DNA of 43,216 bases from Bacteroidia bacterium (GTDB lineage Bacteria; Bacteroidota; Bacteroidia; Flavobacteriales_D; Sanyastnellaceae), in the NCBI GenBank assembly GCA_030427925.1, contig JAUICJ010000025.1:1-43216 (forward strand), given 5' to 3'. Numbering within the stretch: position 1 is the first letter of the stretch; every line of letters starts with the position of its first letter. A program made the translations under genes and the position numbers. A model generated the notes under the pieces. It saw only the letters and a list, made by a program, of their open reading frames with translations, was not told the origin of the DNA and did not search any database. Shown one piece after another: positions 24,386 to 32,247 of the stretch.

Positions 24386-25459
24386 ATGAAGCACTTGATT
24401 GCCTGCACCGTCGCCTTATTCGCATCGTTTGGAACCATGGCTCAGAATCCCGTTGAGGCCCCCCTGGCCCTCGAATTGGAACGCGCATTGAGCTCATTGG
24501 ACTCGAACCTTGCAGCGGGCCTTTCTGAACAATTCACGAATGCCTTGTTTCGGTTGATTGCGGTGTCCATGGAAGAGGCCGCCAATGAGATGGAGGACGC
24601 GGCGAGAGAACTCCACCTGGAAGTGGTACCCAATGAAGGTTCTGGCGGGGTCACGGTGGTATCGGGAGCGCGGGACGGTGATTTGGTGCGTACAGAAAAC
24701 GAGCTGGTTTTGGTGAATGGAACGGATTCGCTAACGCTCGAGGACCGATCAGTGAATGACCTGCTCGACTTGGAGGAAGTGGAAGAACCCCAAGACCCGG
24801 GCCATGTCGGGTATTGGAAAGGTTGGGGGCTGGGATCTGTTTTGCTGACCAACCGACCCAACCCCGGAAACCTCAACGGCATGGAGTTGCTGGACTCTCC
24901 GTTTGACCTGCAAACGGGCAATGCACTCAGCAGTTGGAACATCCAACTCAATCCTTACGAGTACCGGCAGCCCCTCATCGGCGATGCCATCGGCATCACG
25001 ACGGGGGTGGGATTCGATTGGTGGCGGTTCAATGTCAGCCCCAAAACCGTGCTGACCCGTTCAGAAACCGGGGCCATCGCTCTTGCGGTGGATACCACCA
25101 ACCAAGTCCGTCGAAATCACCTGAGCCTAACCTATCTGCGCGTCCCTTTGCTGCTGAGTTTGCGCACGCAATCTGATCCAGAAAGCGCCCTCCACATCGA
25201 GTGCGGTGTGGTCGGGGGCATTCGGTTGCACAACCAGTACGTTCGCAAGTACAGCGACTCCGAATCGAATTACGTGGACAAGGTCAAAGGATTTGGCATG
25301 AACCCGCTCCAATTGAACGCACGCTTGGTCCTAGGTTATGGAGGATTCAGTGTGTTTGCTGAAGTTCCGTTCCGTCCGTTGTGGAACGAGGCTGCAATCA
25401 GCGACAACCCGCTGGTATATCCCGTGACGCTCGGCATCAAGTTCACCGATTTGGATTGA
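24386..25459 (+). CDS. Outer-membrane beta-barrel protein with N-terminal helical region
   Basis: The 357-aa product has a signal peptide (MKHLIACTVALFASFGTMAQ), a helix-rich stretch (about 25-80, LELERALSSLDSNLAAGLSE) and a C-terminal region of about 200 residues of alternating strands typical of OMP_b-brl_2-type barrels (HLSLTYLRVPLLLSLRTQ, IECGVVGGIRL, NARLVLGYGGFSVFAEVPF). It probably sits in the outer membrane. It is the third gene after the sigma and anti-sigma genes and has its own GTAAC-N16-CGTC site, so it is likely the effector or sensor of the stress circuit. The start at 24386 is set by the signal peptide. Confidence 0.8.
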   Translation: MKHLIACTVALFASFGTMAQNPVEAPLALELERALSSLDSNLAAGLSEQFTNALFRLIAVSMEEAANEMEDAARELHLEVVPNEGSGGVTVVSGARDGDLVRTENELVLVNGTDSLTLEDRSVNDLLDLEEVEEPQDPGHVGYWKGWGLGSVLLTNRPNPGNLNGMELLDSPFDLQTGNALSSWNIQLNPYEYRQPLIGDAIGITTGVGFDWWRFNVSPKTVLTRSETGAIALAVDTTNQVRRNHLSLTYLRVPLLLSLRTQSDPESALHIECGVVGGIRLHNQYVRKYSDSESNYVDKVKGFGMNPLQLNARLVLGYGGFSVFAEVPFRPLWNEAAISDNPLVYPVTLGIKFTDLD

Positions 25460-25505
25460 TCGGATCACAGGCGAGCCCAACGCTCGTTCATGCATTTTGG
25501 GGCGA

Positions 25506-26507
25506 ATGAACCTTATTTTCGCCCTCATGGGTGGTTTCATTTATTGGTACAAATCGAGAATGGGCATCGGTGATCGGCTTCACCACGTGGTTCAGCTGAT
25601 GGAGCTTGCAGAACAAAACGACGCTCATTTTGTGGTCGATATGCGGGATGGCATGTTCGGCGAATTCGGAGAAGATGCATTCAGCAAATGGTTCGACAGC
25701 CCCCATCCGAAATGGATTAGAAACCCTGATTTTGCGGGGTTACTGAGCGATTATTCTGGACGACTCATACCTCCGCGTCCGAATTGGTTCGAACCCACTC
25801 CCGTGGACACGTGGCTTTGGAAAGATGTATTCCTGTGGCAGCGGTGGGTCTTCAAGACGCTGGAGTTGAGGGAATGGGGAGCACCGGGGGCATGGATTCG
25901 AAAAATCATGCGCTTGGTGTTTCAAACGACATCCGTTCAAGCGCTGGATACGCGAACTGTGGTGTGCTCGCTGGGGCCATTCGTGCGTCCCCATCGCCAT
26001 CCGGGATGCATTCACCTTTACGACGATTGGATTCGCACCCCCAAGTGGAGCCCTGAACGCATGGTTTGGCCCAATCAATCGGTCATCGACGAAATCGAAT
26101 CGGCCTGGCGGGACCTTTCGTTCGATCCTTCTCGCGCCGTAGGCATCCACATTCGCCAAACGGACAAGACCCAAAACAATTGGTGGGAGACCTGGCTTGA
26201 CGAACTGGTTGCAGGAACCCATTCGGCGTCCTTCCCATTCGTTTTTCTTGCCACGGATTCACGACGCGTTGTAGAAGCGTTTGAAAACGCGCCGATGAAG
26301 CAGCAACTCTTTTGCAATCCGTGGCTTGAGCTGCCCGATGAAGAAACACCATTGCATACGAGCAACTTCGATGGCGAATGGGTGCTGAAAACCGCCCTCT
26401 TCGACCTGTGGACGTTGTCCCAATGTGGCGATTTTGTGCCGTCCAAAAAGGGAAGCAGTTTTTCCCGTGTTGCGGATGCTTGGCGGAAGTTTCCCAGGAC
26501 TCACTGA
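25506..26507 (+). CDS. Fucosyltransferase-like glycosyltransferase (GT23/NodZ/FUT8-like fold)
   Basis: The 333-aa product keeps the donor-binding motif of alpha-1,6- and O-fucosyltransferases: VGIHIRQTDK, with His215, Arg217 and Asp220, followed by FVFLATDSRRVVEAF and a C-terminal DLWTLSQCGDFVPSKKGSSFSRVA. These enzymes usually transfer fucose from GDP-fucose, so a glycan-modifying role is inferred. The N-terminal half is less typical. There is no signal peptide. The ATG at 25506 is used rather than TTG at 25497. The gene stands alone between the ECF module and the convergent glycosidase gene, overlapping the latter by 7 bases. Confidence 0.72.
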   Translation: MNLIFALMGGFIYWYKSRMGIGDRLHHVVQLMELAEQNDAHFVVDMRDGMFGEFGEDAFSKWFDSPHPKWIRNPDFAGLLSDYSGRLIPPRPNWFEPTPVDTWLWKDVFLWQRWVFKTLELREWGAPGAWIRKIMRLVFQTTSVQALDTRTVVCSLGPFVRPHRHPGCIHLYDDWIRTPKWSPERMVWPNQSVIDEIESAWRDLSFDPSRAVGIHIRQTDKTQNNWWETWLDELVAGTHSASFPFVFLATDSRRVVEAFENAPMKQQLFCNPWLELPDEETPLHTSNFDGEWVLKTALFDLWTLSQCGDFVPSKKGSSFSRVADAWRKFPRTH

Positions 26508-27193
26508 GCGGCATCCACCACCCCAATCAGGACGCTGAACGTGCCTCCCTCCTCGATTGCACAGGAATCAGCCACGCACATGCGCGAGATGGCGCCGTCG
26601 AGGTAAAGGGCTTGCTCGCACCCTTTACCGGCAAAGGCCTCCGCAAAGGCGTAAAACGTGACGGGTTCCGTTGACAAACCGAACACCGCGCTTCCATCAG
26701 GGCGCACCCCTACCCCGTTGCGGATGTTGACGTTCGTGGACGCCTCGTTGAAAGCGGGATGAGGGCGGCCCTCGATGAGCAACATGGGGCCGCTTTGGGT
26801 GGCTTCTTGCCAAACCATGCCCGCGGCCCCTTCCGTGGTAACGACTTGAAACGCGCCCGATTCGTCCACGCCGAACACCCCGTTGGGCAGCAGGAAGAAA
26901 TTGCCTCGCTTGCCGGATTCAAGGTTCAGCGGAAACCGCTCTGCACCTCCTTCCACAAGCAACCCTACGGGCGTGCCGTCGGAATGAAACATCCCGCCAT
27001 TCATGGCCATCGTGACGGATCGGCCTGCGCGTTCTTCAAGCCGATTCACTCCTTCCTCGAACGTCCCCGTTGGCCGAGCATGCACCACGAACACGTCCGC
27101 ATGCGGTGAGGCCTCAAACCAACGGATGGTTTGGGTTTGGCCTGCTGATGCAAGCCCCATGAATGCAGCATAAATTGTGGTCCGAATCAGCAT
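26501..27193 (-). CDS. Secreted phosphodiester glycosidase-family protein (NAGPA/DUF2233)
   Basis: The 230-aa product has a signal peptide (MLIRTTIYAAFMGLASAGQ) and matches the phosphodiester glycosidase family: AMNGGMFHSDGTPVGLLVEG near residue 70, SGPMLLIEGRPHPAF in the centre and ALYLDGAISRM near the C-terminus. The eukaryotic member uncovers mannose-6-phosphate; bacterial members are thought to cleave sugar-phosphodiester bonds on cell-surface glycans. The length is normal. Its ATG shares one base with the stop of the carbohydrate-binding gene (TGATG). It ends the minus-strand unit that begins at 29797. Confidence 0.87.
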   Translation of the reverse strand: MLIRTTIYAAFMGLASAGQTQTIRWFEASPHADVFVVHARPTGTFEEGVNRLEERAGRSVTMAMNGGMFHSDGTPVGLLVEGGAERFPLNLESGKRGNFFLLPNGVFGVDESGAFQVVTTEGAAGMVWQEATQSGPMLLIEGRPHPAFNEASTNVNIRNGVGVRPDGSAVFGLSTEPVTFYAFAEAFAGKGCEQALYLDGAISRMCVADSCAIEEGGTFSVLIGVVDAAQ

Positions 27194-28485
27194 CAATGCG
27201 CAAGGTACACCCGTTCGCGCACGAGTGAACCTTCAGGAGTCAATCCGGCAAGCACGTAAAGTCCCTGCGGCAAGTGCGGAACCGACGCCCGTGCACCTTG
27301 AACCATCGAGGCCCCCACTTGTCGGCCCGAACCATCGAACCACCGCATTTCCGTTCCATGAAGCGACGAATTCAACCAAGTCAACTGTTCTCCGGGGCGA
27401 ATGACGTTGTGCACCAGCCGGCTGTCCCCATTCAAGGCGGCCACCAAGGACGGCTGCGGAGCCCCGACGAGCTCCACATCATCCAAACGGAACGTGAGCG
27501 GACCGAAAACGGCTCCGCTGTAGCCGAAATTGAAGAACACCACCGGCAGGTCGTACGTGGCGTTGAAATTGAGTCCTGGGGTTCCCTCCGTCGGTTGCGA
27601 GAAATCGAACTCCAAAGTGTCCCAGCCGACGGTTTGGGTGGTGGTCAGGGTTTGGGCGAACACCGCGGGATCGTCTTTGTCTTCGACCTTCATCAGAATC
27701 GGCAACGCCACATCGGGGGACCAAATCCGCGCCCGAATGACTTGATTCTCCGCTGAAAACGGAATCGGGTTTTCCAATCCATTGCGGTTGGTCAACACCA
27801 CTCCGCTGTAATCCAAAGCCAAGCCCGTCTTCAGAACTTCCAAGACGGTATTCCCTGACTCCTCGGGGTCTTCGGCCAGCCAAACCGCTGAGCCCTCAAA
27901 CCCGAATGGGTGGTAATGAACGCCCTCCTCTTCCCATGTAAGGGGCAAGTCGGGAGTGTCCAGGTCTCCATCGGCATCGAACCAGGTGATGTCATCGAAG
28001 TAGAACGTGGAGTTCGCGGTGGCGTCGCCTTCCGTTCCCACATCGAGCATGAAGACCAATCGGTTGAACAATCCGGAAGGCATGTTAGAAAAGTCCCATT
28101 CCAGCACCGACCATTCGCCCGAGGTGGTGAGCCATGCATCGCGCTCCACCGCCCCTTGCTCGGACTCGAATTTGATGCGCATGAACACATCCGACTCGGG
28201 GCTCCAGATGCTCATCCGAAGGCCGGACAATACACCGAAAGTCGCTGGTGCATCGAGCGTGAGGTAGCTTCCCGCCCAGAGGGCTCCGGGTCCACGAACA
28301 ATTTGAGCGACGGTTGCGCTGCTGTTCACCGCATCCGGTGCCGGATTGGGAACGACCGTTGCTACACCGCCGTCGAAATTGGTAAAGTCGGCGGTGGTTG
28401 GGGTGGACTCGAAGTCGCAGGGCAATGAGATTTGGCCCCACAACGGGAGCGCGCTCATCGCAAACACGAAAGGAAAGCATTTCAT
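27193..28485 (-). CDS. Secreted two-module carbohydrate-binding-like protein with T9SS type A tail
   Basis: The 430-aa product has a signal peptide (MKCFPFVFAMSALPLWGQ) and two jelly-roll-like modules of about 160 residues (about 20-185 and 190-350). Each closes with a similar strand, FYFDDITWFD and FRLDDVELVG, and carries a W-x-x-L-E-[WF]-D-F pattern, as in beta-sandwich carbohydrate-binding modules attached to glycan hydrolases. The C-terminus (MRWFDGSGRQVGASMVQGAR, then LPQGLYVLAGLTPEG) resembles a T9SS type A sorting domain. No catalytic motif is seen. A TACCTTGT element lies 4 bases before the start, so it may be transcribed both alone and after the esterase gene. Confidence 0.75.
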   Translation of the reverse strand: MKCFPFVFAMSALPLWGQISLPCDFESTPTTADFTNFDGGVATVVPNPAPDAVNSSATVAQIVRGPGALWAGSYLTLDAPATFGVLSGLRMSIWSPESDVFMRIKFESEQGAVERDAWLTTSGEWSVLEWDFSNMPSGLFNRLVFMLDVGTEGDATANSTFYFDDITWFDADGDLDTPDLPLTWEEEGVHYHPFGFEGSAVWLAEDPEESGNTVLEVLKTGLALDYSGVVLTNRNGLENPIPFSAENQVIRARIWSPDVALPILMKVEDKDDPAVFAQTLTTTQTVGWDTLEFDFSQPTEGTPGLNFNATYDLPVVFFNFGYSGAVFGPLTFRLDDVELVGAPQPSLVAALNGDSRLVHNVIRPGEQLTWLNSSLHGTEMRWFDGSGRQVGASMVQGARASVPHLPQGLYVLAGLTPEGSLVRERVYLAH

Positions 28486-28489
28486 GCGC

Positions 28490-28497
28490 ACAAGGTA
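28490..28497 (-). promoter_or_regulatory. Candidate -7 element of the carbohydrate-binding-like gene
   Basis: TACCTTGT on the minus strand is followed by GCGC and the ATG at 28485; the 4-base gap matches other starts in the window. Confidence 0.35.
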
Positions 28498-28537
28498 GGT
28501 CATCGGCTGCTGCGACCTCCCCTACATCGCCTGCACA

Positions 28538-29797
28538 TCAGGGCACCAACAGCCGGCTTCTCCAGCCCCAAGCCCCCACTTCCACCACATACCAGCCGCT
28601 GCGCAAGGCATCAACATTCAGCACATCGGAGCTTCCTCGGCCGTTGAATTCCAAAACCACACGACCTTGGGCGTCCACTACGCGAGCGGTCCAGGCGGTT
28701 CCTTCGGCTTGGCGGTTGACGAGGTGAACGGTGCCGGAGGTAGCTGGATTGGGATACAGGCGCACGTCGGCAGTGGAAATCAACGGCACCTCGGTGGTGT
28801 AATCGTATGCTCCGCATTGGGCGGGGTAATTGCCACACAGCCACGTCGAAAGGGCGCCTGACACGGTTGAAAGGGTCAGGTCATAAGCCGCACCGTCCGT
28901 GACATGGGGCACGTGGTCAGCGCCCTCAATGGGCACGAAACAATGCGTCAGTCCGACCGCCTCAGCCTGCTGATGAACGACGGAACTTCCGTCTACTTGA
29001 GTGACGGGAAAGCCCATCAGCGACACCATGTCCGAACCAAATGGTACCGTGGCGTCTGCGGTGCCATGAACGGAAACCACCGGCTCGTCTCCCGCGGCAA
29101 TCCAGTCGGAGTCCTTCAAAGCACCGCAGATGTTGAAGATCCCGGCCACATCCGAGCTCACGCCAGGGTTGCCCGAAAGCCCTTCCAGTCCGCCACCGAG
29201 TCCGGGAAGGCTTTGGTCAATGTTCGCGGGGATTTCGGATTCCTGATCCACGTAAGCATGGTGCAGGGCGATGAATCCGCCGGCTGACACGCCACCAAGA
29301 AAGATGCGGTCGGGGTCAATGCCCCAAGGATTGCCTTCGTCGAGTGCGCTTTGGCGGAAGTAGCGGATGGCTGCACGCCCATCGTGCACTCCTCTCCAAA
29401 CTGCCCGAACCAGTTCATTCTCCAAATCGAGGATGTTGGCCACACCCAAGCGGTAGGAAATGGAAGCCACCGCGTACCCCATGCGCGCCAAGTCCTCACA
29501 AAGGGGCACGACGTCCGCTCCATCGTTCGAACCGGCCAAGAAAAACCCGCCGTGCGCGATGATGATGAGTGGCCGATCGGTTTCCATGGAACCGGTGGCT
29601 TCGTAGAAATCAAACACCAAATCCTCATCGACGCCGAACGCATTGAGGTTGGAACCATACGGATGGTCGTACGACACCGACGTGTTTTCGAAGGCGGAAG
29701 TGTAGCGGTAGCGAATTCCATCACAATCGGATTGGGAGTGGCCGGCTGAGCTGAGGAGCAATGAAGCCGCCAGGGCGAAGGTGTTGCTTGCTTTCAT
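28538..29797 (-). CDS. Secreted carboxylesterase-like alpha/beta hydrolase with T9SS type A sorting domain
   Basis: The 419-aa product has a signal peptide (to SAGHSQ) and an alpha/beta hydrolase domain with oxyanion motif IIAHGGFFLAG and nucleophile Ser171 in LGGVSAGGF; an Asp in HGTADATVPFG and a His in GADHVPH complete a likely triad. This is the type B carboxylesterase/acetyl esterase group. The C-terminal about 75 residues are a T9SS type A sorting domain (VRLYPNPATSG ... RVVDAQGRVVLEF). It heads the unit continuing with the carbohydrate-binding-like protein and phosphodiester glycosidase. The ATG at 29797 is set by the signal peptide; a longer in-frame extension is not supported. Confidence 0.88.
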   Translation of the reverse strand: MKASNTFALAASLLLSSAGHSQSDCDGIRYRYTSAFENTSVSYDHPYGSNLNAFGVDEDLVFDFYEATGSMETDRPLIIIAHGGFFLAGSNDGADVVPLCEDLARMGYAVASISYRLGVANILDLENELVRAVWRGVHDGRAAIRYFRQSALDEGNPWGIDPDRIFLGGVSAGGFIALHHAYVDQESEIPANIDQSLPGLGGGLEGLSGNPGVSSDVAGIFNICGALKDSDWIAAGDEPVVSVHGTADATVPFGSDMVSLMGFPVTQVDGSSVVHQQAEAVGLTHCFVPIEGADHVPHVTDGAAYDLTLSTVSGALSTWLCGNYPAQCGAYDYTTEVPLISTADVRLYPNPATSGTVHLVNRQAEGTAWTARVVDAQGRVVLEFNGRGSSDVLNVDALRSGWYVVEVGAWGWRSRLLVP

Positions 29798-29939
29798 GTT
29801 TGCAAAATAGTGCACTTTTTGGCGTTTCCTTTTGATGGTCGGTTTCAACACGTGTACCGAATAGGCCGACCAGGCGTTCGACCTGACCTTTCCGCCTTCA
29901 GCAGGGCAAATCTCCAATTCGTGCTGAAAGATGAAACAG

Positions 29940-29970
29940 AAAAAGGGGCCTCCCGTTGTGGAGGCCCTTT
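29940..29970 (-). terminator. Rho-independent terminator of the Dab operon
   Basis: GGGCCTCC and GGAGGCCC flank a 6-base loop; on the minus strand the hairpin is followed by CCTTTTTCTG. It starts 4 bases after the stop of the DUF2490 gene at 29975, and lies upstream of the esterase promoter region (29798-29939, otherwise without recognised features). Confidence 0.85.
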
Positions 29971-29974
29971 CCGT

Positions 29975-30661
29975 TCAGTGTGCTTGCCAAGTGCGATGGA
30001 CCGAAACCTGTCCGATGGGGCTGACCCGCCATCCCGCATCCAGTGCATCCCGTTGGTGCAACGCTGTGAGTTGCACCCGCCAGCCCGAATCGAAACGCCG
30101 TCCTACACCGACAGCATGCCACGTGCGGCTGCAGGACGTGAATCGGTAGTCACCGTCTTGGTCTCCCCACCATTCAACAAACCCCGCAGCGTACCAGCTC
30201 CCATTGCCCCAAGAGAGCGGGTGGGTAGCTGCCACCCGAAGGCGAAGTCGGTTCAGGCGTTGGGTGAGGTCACTGGAGGCAATCCGTCGCTGTTCTTGCC
30301 GAATCCGAACGGCCCACTTCCAGCGTTCATCGCCCCCTTTCATCGCAAGTTGTTCCCATCCATTCCACTCCACTCCCCCTGTGGAAGAACCGACCCACGT
30401 GCCACCGAGAGCACCCTCGAATTGAGGCGTAAATGCCCAATGAACGGCTGGCCGAACGATCGCAAGCGCCTGCTCTTCGAACAAACCCCACGTGCGTTCG
30501 TGCAATTCCATGGAGAACGCCAGCGGACGACTTCCCACCCAATTCAAATCCACCATGCCCCAAGCACCCGGTGCGAGCGTTACTTCGCTTTGGCTCCATG
30601 CGGGACTTCCCCCTGAAATCGCGACGCTGGCCAACACCAAGCGCAATGCCCTTCGGATCAT
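29975..30661 (-). CDS. DUF2490-type predicted outer-membrane protein of the Dab operon
   Basis: The 228-aa product has a signal peptide (MIRRALRLVLASVAISGGSPAWSQ, cut after about residue 24) and alternating beta-strand patterns matching DUF2490: GAWGMVDLNWVGSRPLAFSM, RPAVHWAFTPQFEGALG, then RLRLRVAATHPLSW and FVEWWGDQDGDYRF. DUF2490 proteins are predicted outer-membrane barrels of unknown role. The ATG overlaps the SulP stop as ATGA, tying it to the inorganic-carbon operon, and a terminator follows at once. A channel or accessory role for anion entry is inference only. Confidence 0.8.
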   Translation of the reverse strand: MIRRALRLVLASVAISGGSPAWSQSEVTLAPGAWGMVDLNWVGSRPLAFSMELHERTWGLFEEQALAIVRPAVHWAFTPQFEGALGGTWVGSSTGGVEWNGWEQLAMKGGDERWKWAVRIRQEQRRIASSDLTQRLNRLRLRVAATHPLSWGNGSWYAAGFVEWWGDQDGDYRFTSCSRTWHAVGVGRRFDSGWRVQLTALHQRDALDAGWRVSPIGQVSVHRTWQAH

Positions 30662-32229
30662 GACGCCATTCGCTTCCGGGCCGCCTTGGGATGATCGCTC
30701 AACAGCGTGAGCCCTTCGCTCCCTGACCACGTAAATTGACCACCAGCCCGGTTCACTTCCATTTCCCACCGCTGCAGCACTTCAAAGAAGGAATGGTCCA
30801 TGAAATACAAGGCGTCCAAGTGGAGCACCACCTTCGAGGTCAGTGGGATGCTTTGGAAGATTTTTTGATGCCCCAAAATGGTCGTGAACACCGCCACTCT
30901 GCCCAATTTGACATGCGCAACGGCCCCTTCGCGCCAGACGGTGGCTTGGGTTTTGAACAGTTCCTTGAAGCGCACACCGCGGGCGAGGTGGAACGCCAAC
31001 TTCACCAAGATGCCTGCGGCCACACCGAGCAACAGATCTTCCAACAACGTTACGGCGATGGTGACCAAGAAGATCGTTAATTGGTCTTTCCCGATGGCGT
31101 ACACCCCTTTGAACTCATTCGGGGAAGCCAGGCGAAATCCCGCATAGATCAGCATTGCAGAAAGGGCCGCGTTCGGAATGAGCTCAATCCAAGGAATGAC
31201 CAGCAGCATGGCGATCAGCAAGAACAAGCCATGGAAAAAGTTGGACCATTTCGTTCGAGCCCCAAATCCAACGTTGGCGCTGCTTCGAACCACCTCCGAA
31301 ATCATCGGCAGTCCACCGAGTAGCCCCGAAAGGGCATTCCCCGCTGCCAATCCGGTCAAGTCAGCACTCGGATTGGCCTTGCGGCCTTGAGGATCCAATC
31401 CATCCACGGCCTTCACCGTCAGCAGCGACTCCAAGCTGTTTACGAAAAGGAACATCACCACGTACTTCCAGAAGGCGAACGTACCGATGGCCGTGAAGTC
31501 CGCATGCAGCCCGAGGTTGCCCCAGAAATCGCCGATGTGCACCAAGGAATACGACGGTTCCGATTCGCTGAAATGCCAATACAGCGAAAGCGGCACGGCA
31601 ATCAAAAGCACCACCATCGGCCCCGGAACAGAGCGCAACGCCTTCCACGGCAATCGCGGTTGCAGCACCAAGATGAGCAGGCTCAACACCCCCACGATCC
31701 CAATGTGCCAATGAGCGTGGCTGATGAAGCGCGGGATGTCCAACAAAAGTTCCACCGGCCCCTCCCCTGCATAAAGCGACGGCTCGTCGCCCAAGAGCAC
31801 CGGGATTTGTTTTGCGATGATGATGATGCCAATGGCGGCCAGCATGCCGTGCACCACCGAGTGCGGAAAGAAGTCGCTGAGTGAGCCGAGTTTGAAAGCC
31901 CCGATGAGGAACTGAAGCAGGGCCATCACGACGATGACGCCTGAAGTGGCTTCCCATCCCAATTCCGCGATGGACGCAGCGCAAATGGTGATCAGACCCG
32001 CTGCCGGTCCTTTGATGGTCATTTCTGCCACGTTGAAGAAACTCACGAAGAGCCCTCCTATCATGGCCGTAAGGACGCCCATGGCAGGTGGAAAGCCCGA
32101 CGCCTTGGCAATGCCCAGCGATAGCGGAAGGGCTAAGAGGAAAACGAAAAAACCGGACAGTGCGTCCTTTTTTAGGTGAGCTTTGAAGCCCGATGCTCCC
32201 GATGCAGAAGCGGAATGTTGAGGATTCAT
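30658..32229 (-). CDS. SulP-family inorganic anion transporter (probable bicarbonate permease) with STAS domain
   Basis: The 523-aa membrane protein has the SulP signature: SGFFVFLLALPLSLGIAKAS and FPPAMGVLTAMIGGL near the N-terminus, then GPAAGLITIC, many hydrophobic segments and a cytosolic STAS-like domain at the C-terminus (about 440-515, containing VVLHLDALYFMDHSF). SulP proteins import sulfate, bicarbonate or other anions by Na+ or H+ coupling; the upstream DabAB genes favour bicarbonate. It follows dabB by 18 bases and couples to the DUF2490 gene. No sulfate-assimilation gene is nearby. Confidence 0.9.
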   Translation of the reverse strand: MNPQHSASASGASGFKAHLKKDALSGFFVFLLALPLSLGIAKASGFPPAMGVLTAMIGGLFVSFFNVAEMTIKGPAAGLITICAASIAELGWEATSGVIVVMALLQFLIGAFKLGSLSDFFPHSVVHGMLAAIGIIIIAKQIPVLLGDEPSLYAGEGPVELLLDIPRFISHAHWHIGIVGVLSLLILVLQPRLPWKALRSVPGPMVVLLIAVPLSLYWHFSESEPSYSLVHIGDFWGNLGLHADFTAIGTFAFWKYVVMFLFVNSLESLLTVKAVDGLDPQGRKANPSADLTGLAAGNALSGLLGGLPMISEVVRSSANVGFGARTKWSNFFHGLFLLIAMLLVIPWIELIPNAALSAMLIYAGFRLASPNEFKGVYAIGKDQLTIFLVTIAVTLLEDLLLGVAAGILVKLAFHLARGVRFKELFKTQATVWREGAVAHVKLGRVAVFTTILGHQKIFQSIPLTSKVVLHLDALYFMDHSFFEVLQRWEMEVNRAGGQFTWSGSEGLTLLSDHPKAARKRMAS

Positions 32230-32247
32230 GGAATTCGAGTTGAAGGG

